From positions 1 to 22,191 of IMG/VR virus record IMGVR_UViG_3300044628_001024: 22,191 nt of DNA; one strand, written 5' to 3'. Both the position numbers and the translations under genes were made by a program. The stretch is from a virus. Of this stretch, positions 19,016 through 22,191 are shown one piece after another. Numbering within the stretch: position 1 is the first letter of the stretch; each line of letters opens with the position of its first letter. The notes below the pieces were generated by a model that worked only from the letters and a program-made list of their open reading frames with translations, was not told the origin of the DNA and searched no databases.

Positions 19016-19815
19016 GTTACACAGGACAGTTAATAACCTTTGAAGGTCTTGACGGCTGCGGAAAAACAACTCAGCTTAAGGCTGTTTCTGAGTGGCTTTC
19101 GAGCAGTGGTCAATTACCTGGGGGGGTGAAAGTTGTCACAACTCGAGAGCCAGGATGTTTACCAGGTGTGCGAGACTTGCTTAAGGACCCTAAGGCTGCG
19201 ATCACACCGAAAGCCGAACTTTTACTGCTCATGGCCGACCGGGCTCAACACGTTGCAACAGTAATAATGCCGGAGCTGGAGAAAGGTAACTGGGTGTTAT
19301 GCGACCGATTTTACGCGAGCACCTTAGCCTATCAAGGGTGGGGACGAGGTTTGGGGCCTGAAGTGGTAGAGAAAGCCCACGAACTTGCCTGCGGAGTCTT
19401 GTACCCTGACTTGGAACTGTTTTTCGACGTTCCCGTTGATGAGTCCATGAGACGGCTCTCAAGGCGAGAAAACGACGGGCTGACTGTCCGAGACAGGTTT
19501 GAGCGGTCAGAACGACCTTTTTTCGACCGTTTGCTTACAGGGTTTCAAACCCCTAACGAACAACTGGGACTGAAATGTTACCCCGTGGTTACAATCGACG
19601 GGTGTCAAACGGTTGACGAGATTACACGGGAATGCATACGACTAGTATCCAAGCTTTTGCCACGAGAGGCGAACTTCACGGACGTGCCACCGTGCCGAGT
19701 AAAAGATCCCGAGTTTTGGTACGACACTTCTAAAGAAACCTACAAAGTTCGGCTTGAGCGGGAGACCTCATGGAGTCAGCCACGATCTTGCAAGACTGAC
19801 GAAAAACTTTGTTAA
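19012..19815 (+). CDS. tmk: thymidylate kinase (dTMP kinase)
   Basis: The 267-aa protein phosphorylates dTMP to dTDP for phage DNA synthesis. Start ATG 19012 is chosen over an in-frame start at 18937 because it overlaps the upstream stop and fits the family. Motifs: P-loop FEGLDGCGKTT (about 10-20), TREPG (about 44-48), DRFYASTLAYQGWGRGL (the D-R-x-x-x-S-x-x-A-Y-Q block) and the Arg-rich lid RRLSRRENDGLTVRDRFERS. The last 45 residues or so (after about 222: REANFTDVPPCRVKDPEFWY) go beyond the usual end and include a C-terminal extension of unknown use. Confidence 0.9.
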   Translation: MSYTGQLITFEGLDGCGKTTQLKAVSEWLSSSGQLPGGVKVVTTREPGCLPGVRDLLKDPKAAITPKAELLLLMADRAQHVATVIMPELEKGNWVLCDRFYASTLAYQGWGRGLGPEVVEKAHELACGVLYPDLELFFDVPVDESMRRLSRRENDGLTVRDRFERSERPFFDRLLTGFQTPNEQLGLKCYPVVTIDGCQTVDEITRECIRLVSKLLPREANFTDVPPCRVKDPEFWYDTSKETYKVRLERETSWSQPRSCKTDEKLC

Positions 19816-19831
19816 AACTTCCACATTTGAT

Positions 19832-20194
19832 ATGAAACCTTTTCTACACGGGAGGATACATGCCAGAAAGTATGGAGGCTCCCCCAACGACTACGCCGAT
19901 ATCGACGACTTTATTGACAGTAGCAAGATTGCCTTTCCCGACATTCGTCACCGGGCATTGCTTCACTCGTCGTTCGGGTGTTTTGTCGTTGAGCAGATGT
20001 TCGGTCGCACACGCACAAACTCTGCTGGAATAACTTACTCTCCCCGAGACATCGCCGAAGATCACATTAGTCAAGACCTCGGGTTCATTCCCACGGTCGA
20101 AAAGTACCTAAACAACATGGTTGCACAACCGTGGATGTCTGGCACTAACAAGTCACCCAACAAACAAACCAAATTCATTCCAATCGGAGACTAA
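19832..20194 (+). CDS. DUF6915 family phage protein
   Basis: Start ATG 19832 gives MKPFLHGRIHARKYGGSPND, then DFIDSSKIAFPDIRHRALLH, SSFGCFVVEQMFG and RDIAEDHISQDLGFIPT. This is the full pattern of the DUF6915 family, in which the paired His/Arg block (D-x-R-H-R-A-L-L-H-S-x-F-G) is invariant. The function is unknown; members are small proteins frequent in phages and in bacterial accessory regions. An upstream in-frame ATG at 19754 overlaps tmk and is unlikely. Confidence 0.8.
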   Translation: MKPFLHGRIHARKYGGSPNDYADIDDFIDSSKIAFPDIRHRALLHSSFGCFVVEQMFGRTRTNSAGITYSPRDIAEDHISQDLGFIPTVEKYLNNMVAQPWMSGTNKSPNKQTKFIPIGD

Positions 20195-20197
20195 ACC

Positions 20198-20413
20198 ATG
20201 TCACAATCCCTCGACTTACTTATTCAAGAGTTTACAGAGCAACAAGAGAGATTCCAAAAGGTCGCTCAGGAGAGGCTAAAAGAGTACTTTGCTGAGTTCT
20301 GGGAAAAGAACCCTGCCATTAAGGCCGTACATTGGTCTCAGTACGCCCCGTATTTCAACGATGGGGATCCGTGTACGTTTAGAGTGCATGACCCGTACTT
20401 GCCGATGTCATGA
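20198..20413 (+). CDS. phage hypothetical protein, 71 aa
   Basis: The protein has FAEFWEKNPAIKAVHWSQYA followed by PYFNDGDPCTFRVHDPYL, a pattern I recognise from a widespread phage family (F-x-x-F-W...P-x-I-x-x-x-x-W-x-Q-Y-x-P-Y-F-N-D-G-x-x-C-x-F). The N-terminal half is helical and charged. Function is unknown. It is the last plus-strand gene and is followed by a shared hairpin. Confidence 0.75.
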   Translation: MSQSLDLLIQEFTEQQERFQKVAQERLKEYFAEFWEKNPAIKAVHWSQYAPYFNDGDPCTFRVHDPYLPMS

Positions 20414-20416
20414 CGC

Positions 20417-20431
20417 TAGCCCTGCAGGCTA
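20417..20431. terminator. hairpin between convergent genes
   Basis: TAGCC-CTGCA-GGCTA has a 5-bp stem (and CCTGCAGG is itself palindromic). It sits in the 22-nt gap between the plus-strand gene ending at 20413 and the minus-strand gene ending at 20436. It may terminate both, although no T run is present. Confidence 0.4.
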
Positions 20432-20435
20432 AGGC

Positions 20436-21137
20436 TCAGTCTTCGTAGTCCTCTCTTGTGACCATCCTCAAAATCTTCAGGAAGTCTCTTCGTTCTGGTG
20501 AATCACGTTTCTCAAGCATTTCTTGAACCGTCTTCCATACCTTGTCAGTTGGTGTCTTCCCCAGCTCATTTGCCAAATGCCTACCCCACGACGCGTCGAG
20601 CAGGCGTCGTGCGTGTATCGGAAGCACCCCTTGAGACTGAATCGCTCGTGATGCGTGACGCCAGCGCTTTTCCACTTCCTTGGGTTTCGCATCTCGAGTA
20701 GTACCGTAAAACCCATACGTCTCATTTTGAGTCTTTTCAGGCGTCATCGCAGAATGATCCACGGGATTTCGAATAGGGTCCTGACCCGTTGCTCTACTAC
20801 CGACCCCCGTACTTTTCTTTTCCGCCCCCTTAACACCCTGAATAGCCTTTAGGTCCGTTTCCAGCTTGGTGATCAATCTATTTATCCTGCTCCTGCTCTC
20901 TTCGGGTGAGTTATCACGCTTGTTCCTTAAGGAAGCCAGGGTAGTGTTCAGGTGAGTTATTGACTCCTGGCGCCGTTGTTCTATCTCGGAACCTTTTCGA
21001 CAAGTTCCTGCCGTGCCGTATACAGTTCCGTTGGGTCGCTGGCACGTTGTAAATTCGTAGAGAATACTGCCGGCCAACTCCGAGTAGTTCTCGTACAGCC
21101 ACTCAACTACCTCGTCTGAGAAGTATCCTAGCGACAT
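20436..21137 (-). CDS. hypothetical protein with C-Q-R-P-N-G motif, 233 aa
   Basis: This is the only protein gene clearly on the minus strand. Residues 32-49 read CQRPNGTVYGTAGTCRKG: two cysteines 14 apart framing a R-P-N-G-T-x-Y-G-T-A-G core. I associate this with a short motif found in several cyanophage proteins; it may be a small metal- or disulphide-stabilised loop. A helical, Arg/Glu-rich coiled-coil-like segment follows (about 50-105) and then a basic C-terminal half with EKRWRHASRAIQSQGV and TREDYED. No enzyme domain is recognised. A structural or packaging role is possible but unproven. Confidence 0.6.
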   Translation of the reverse strand: MSLGYFSDEVVEWLYENYSELAGSILYEFTTCQRPNGTVYGTAGTCRKGSEIEQRRQESITHLNTTLASLRNKRDNSPEESRSRINRLITKLETDLKAIQGVKGAEKKSTGVGSRATGQDPIRNPVDHSAMTPEKTQNETYGFYGTTRDAKPKEVEKRWRHASRAIQSQGVLPIHARRLLDASWGRHLANELGKTPTDKVWKTVQEMLEKRDSPERRDFLKILRMVTREDYED

Positions 21138-21171
21138 GGTAAATACGTATTGACTCCTATAATTTACCCTA
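21135..21171 (-). promoter_or_regulatory. inverted repeat around the start of the minus-strand gene
   Basis: GGTAAAT (21138-21144) and ATTTACC (21162-21168) are inverted repeats, with the palindrome ATACGTAT between them. On the minus strand a TATAGG lies inside, so this may be a promoter with an operator for the gene starting at 21137. Confidence 0.3.
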
Positions 21172-21196
21172 TTGCTGTACTACTTTCAGGTGAGAC

Positions 21197-21284
21197 GGAA
21201 GAGAGAGGATTCGAACCTCCGGAGACGCTTTTGCGCCTCAATTGCTTTCCAAGCAATCGTCATCAGCCACTCGACCACTCTTCC
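21197..21284 (-). tRNA. tRNA-Ser(GGA)
   Basis: Acceptor GGAAGAG/CUCUUCC with G73, D-arm GUC-GAGUGGCUGAU-GAC, anticodon arm AUUGC-UUGGAAA-GCAAU giving GGA, long variable arm with GAGGCGC..GCGUCUC, and T-arm GAGG-UUCGAAU-CCUC extended by one pair. It is a fully normal type-II serine tRNA reading UCC/UCU. CCA is not encoded. Confidence 0.92.
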
Positions 21285-21339
21285 AAGGTTTCTCTACGAG
21301 AAACGTACGCAAGGGCACATAGATGTGCCCCAAACGTTA

Positions 21340-21410
21340 TTCTCAAATTTGGATTCGAACCAAAGTTTCCTGTTTCAGAGACAGGCGACCTACCACTAGT
21401 CGATTCGAGA
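21340..21410 (-). tRNA. tRNA-Gln(CUG)
   Basis: With U1-A72 as in other glutamine tRNAs the acceptor is UCUCGAA/UUUGAGA, D-arm GACU-AGUGGUA-GGUC, anticodon arm CCUGU-CUCUGAA-ACAGG giving CUG, T-arm UUUGG-UUCGAAU-CCAAA. Standard structure, reading CAG. CCA is not encoded; discriminator A. Confidence 0.85.
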
Positions 21411-21484
21411 TTTTGCCCATGGTTTTCAACCGTAGGGTTCTTTCCAAGTTCACCGCCACCGTGAGGAAAGGGGTGAGAGGAAAA

Positions 21485-21559
21485 TGCGCATGAGAGGGGT
21501 CGAACCTCCACATAACAACAGTCTCAGTGTTGCCCCTCTTCCGGTTGGGGTACATACGC
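21485..21559 (-). tRNA. tRNA with Leu anticodon GAG and short variable loop
   Basis: Acceptor GCGUAUG/CAUGCGC, D-arm CCC(C)-AACCGGAAGA-(G)GGG, anticodon arm CAACA-CUGAGAC-UGUUG giving GAG, short variable region UUAUGU, T-arm GGAGG-UUCGACC-CCUCU, A73. GAG reads CUC/CUU leucine codons and A73 suits leucine, but bacterial leucine tRNAs normally carry a long variable arm, which is missing. Its D-arm is closely like that of the next tRNA, so the two are related. Confidence 0.7.
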
Positions 21560-21610
21560 GATTGTTTGTTCCTTATTCACTGAGCTTCCAGGCCCAGGTC
21601 AAAGGAGCAA

Positions 21611-21684
21611 TACCCGAGGTGGGATTCGAACCCTACGACTTCCTGATTTTAAGTCAGGCACCTCTTCCGCTGGGTTACTCGGGC
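21611..21684 (-). tRNA. tRNA with Leu anticodon UAA and short variable loop
   Basis: Acceptor GCCCGAG/CUCGGGU (terminal G-U), D-arm ACC-CAGCGGAAGA-GGU, anticodon arm CCUGA-CUUAAAA-UCAGG giving UAA, about 6-7 nt variable region, T-arm GGG-UUCGAAU-CCC with a bulged A below it, A73. It would read UUA. The missing long variable arm is unusual for a bacterial or phage tRNA-Leu. CCA is not encoded. Confidence 0.75.
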
Positions 21685-21713
21685 TTTTAATCACTCTAGC
21701 ACACTAGAGCAAA

Positions 21714-21787
21714 CACTCTCACCAGGGTTCGAACCTGGATTCCCACCAGTAACCCGGCGGTGACATTACCAATTAGTCGATGAGAGA
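21714..21787 (-). tRNA. tRNA with abnormal anticodon loop (possibly Asn GUU)
   Basis: Acceptor (U)CUCUCA/UGAGAG(U), D-arm GAC-UAAUUGGUAAU-GUC and T-arm CCAGG-UUCGAAC-CCUGG are good. The anticodon stem CCGCC/GGUGG encloses eight bases, GGGUUACU, with no U at the usual position 33. GUU followed by A would be the best anticodon (Asn), and G73 fits Asn, but the first pair is U-U. The arm may be degenerate or deliberately altered. Confidence 0.55.
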
Positions 21788-21804
21788 CTCGCTCTTTTCA
21801 CCAG

Positions 21805-21869
21805 AGATCGTTCGCCCCTAAGCAAACAGCTGGATTCTGAGACGAGATGGCATAAAGACTTAGGGATCT
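21805..21869 (-). other. structured spacer with 7-bp closing stem
   Basis: Read on the minus strand, CCCUAAG (21865-21859) pairs perfectly with CUUAGGG (21822-21816) across a 36-nt loop, and AGAUC/GAUCU can extend it around a bulge. It sits between two tRNAs in the same transcript, but has no T-loop and is not a tRNA. It could be a degraded tRNA or a processing element. Confidence 0.35.
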
Positions 21870-21878
21870 TCGCACCAA

Positions 21879-21938
21879 TTTCCAAGGCAGGACTCGAACC
21901 TGCTTTGCCGGAGGCAAACCACCAGTTGGATCGGGGAA
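21879..21938 (-). tRNA. truncated tRNA-like element, about 60 nt
   Basis: A perfect T-arm GCAGG-UUCGAGU-CCUGC and acceptor strand CUUGGAA with A73 are present, and a D-arm-like CC-AACUGGU-GG. The acceptor pairs with UUCCCCG only with two mismatches. The anticodon region is a tight hairpin UUUGCC-UCC-GGCAAA joined directly to the T-arm, leaving almost no variable loop. If UCC is an anticodon it would be Gly, but the molecule is about 12-15 nt too short for a normal tRNA, so it may be a pseudogene or tRNA mimic. Confidence 0.4.
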
Positions 21939-21940
21939 TC

Positions 21941-21961
21941 TTTCTCCGGGAACCAGAGAAA
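21941..21961 (-). other. 9-bp hairpin before the truncated tRNA
   Basis: TTTCTCCGG-GAA-CCAGAGAAA (plus strand) forms a nine-pair stem with one wobble on the minus-strand RNA. It lies just 5' of the truncated tRNA and may guide processing. Confidence 0.4.
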
Positions 21962-22069
21962 GGGGTCTAGCTCTTAAGCATCGCCCTGGGAGGCGGGCTC
22001 CTGCCAGTCTCACTAACGCAGAGACCTAACCGCAGCGTTCGGGGCCGAGAGTGAAACTCCCGTAACCAC
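21962..22069 (-). other. structured leader of the minus-strand tRNA transcript
   Basis: About 100 nt follow the expected transcription start near 22069. They contain the hairpin GUCUC-UGCGUUAGU-GAGAC and the arm GGAG-CCCGC-CUCC (minus strand) but no TTCGA T-loop. An open minus-strand frame (21967-22185) runs across the promoter and looks like chance. I do not recognise a known RNA here. Confidence 0.3.
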
Positions 22070-22075
22070 CCTTTT

Positions 22076-22120
22076 ACTATAACCCGTTTCGCCGAGGGGC
22101 AAAAGGGCGGGTAACCGCCC
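22076..22120 (-). promoter_or_regulatory. promoter module for the minus-strand tRNA cluster
   Basis: On the minus strand GGGCGG-TTAC-CCGCCC (22120-22105) is followed directly by -35 TTTTGC (22104-22099), 17 nt and -10 TATAGT (22081-22076). This is the same module as on the plus strand. It would transcribe the leader and tRNA cluster leftward from about 22069. Beyond it (22121-22191) I see only a possible ten-codon tail of a minus-strand gene ending at TGA 22160, too short to support. Confidence 0.6.
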
Positions 22121-22191
22121 CGTTGGGCGGGAGAATTCGACTTGAGTGCCGCAGGGTTGTCAGAGGGAGTCCCCCAAGCAAACAAGCCAGG

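Noticed and set aside
21150-22185. Open frames over the tRNA cluster on both strands
   Set aside because: They read through tRNA T-loops and acceptor stems and match no family. The sequence is explained by tRNA genes and their promoter.
22160-22191. Possible 3' end of a minus-strand gene (ten codons ending at TGA 22160)
   Set aside because: Too short to support as a feature, although it would fit a gene ending before the promoter module.
1-22191. CRISPR arrays, insertion sequences, transposases and integrases
   Set aside because: No regularly spaced direct repeats, terminal inverted repeats with duplicated targets, or transposase or integrase motifs were seen.

Overview
The window looks like an accessory (early, non-structural) region of a large tailed bacteriophage. 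About 46 mostly small, tightly packed genes lie on the plus strand (1-20413), many of them overlapping by 4 bases (ATGA or GTGA). One gene and a run of tRNA genes lie on the minus strand (20436-22191). Nucleotide and nucleic-acid enzymes typical of phages are mixed with short orphan genes and tRNAs, and there are no ribosomal, metabolic or virion structural genes. The host is not certain. A cyanobacterium is favoured by the near absence of Shine-Dalgarno sequences, by tRNA D-arms resembling cyanobacterial and plastid ones, and by a C-Q-R-P-N-G..Y-G-T-A-G-x-C motif I associate with cyanophage proteins. This is inference.

Layout. 1-2355: membrane fragment, SPFH protein, small phage proteins. 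2356-4626: a 159-nt structured intergenic stretch, a 494-aa TROVE-like/DUF2828 vWA protein, two paralogous one-helix membrane proteins and an acidic protein. 4689-6784: two tRNA-like genes whose anticodon arms carry related insertions (AAAAAG, a 19-nt hairpin, TCAGCAA), small genes, an orphan HicB-domain fusion and a broken tRNA copy. 6877-10384: DUF932 protein and a run of unknown genes ending in a Cys-rich zinc-ribbon protein. 10447-11033: tRNA-Arg(UCU), an odd type-II tRNA with anticodon UAU, tRNA-Ser(CGA). 11101-20413: cupin/2OG-oxygenase-like protein, AEP-like primase domain, HxGH nucleotidyltransferase, polynucleotide-kinase-like P-loop kinase, PPP-family metallophosphatase, FEN-type 5' nuclease, stand-alone HAD phosphatase like the C-terminal half of T4 Pnkp, thymidylate kinase and DUF6915 protein. 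20436-22191: a 233-aa gene and five reasonable tRNAs on the minus strand, preceded by two structured or truncated tRNA-like stretches, apparently transcribed from a promoter near 22080.

A recurrent control module lies between gene groups: a GC-rich dyad (GGGCGGTTnnCCGCCC type), then a -35 of TTGCCT/TTTCCT type, a spacer of about 17 nt that often contains its own dyad, and a -10 of TATAGT type. At three genes the predicted transcription start is the A of an ATGGAAAAC start, so these mRNAs are probably leaderless.

The most interesting theme is RNA. Phage tRNAs with altered or interrupted anticodon arms sit with a kinase, a PPP phosphatase and a HAD phosphatase of RNA-end-healing type, and with a Ro60-like protein next to a possible Y-like RNA. 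Together these may form a tRNA protection or repair system, or process an unrecognised kind of small tRNA insertion. No RNA ligase is visible in the window.
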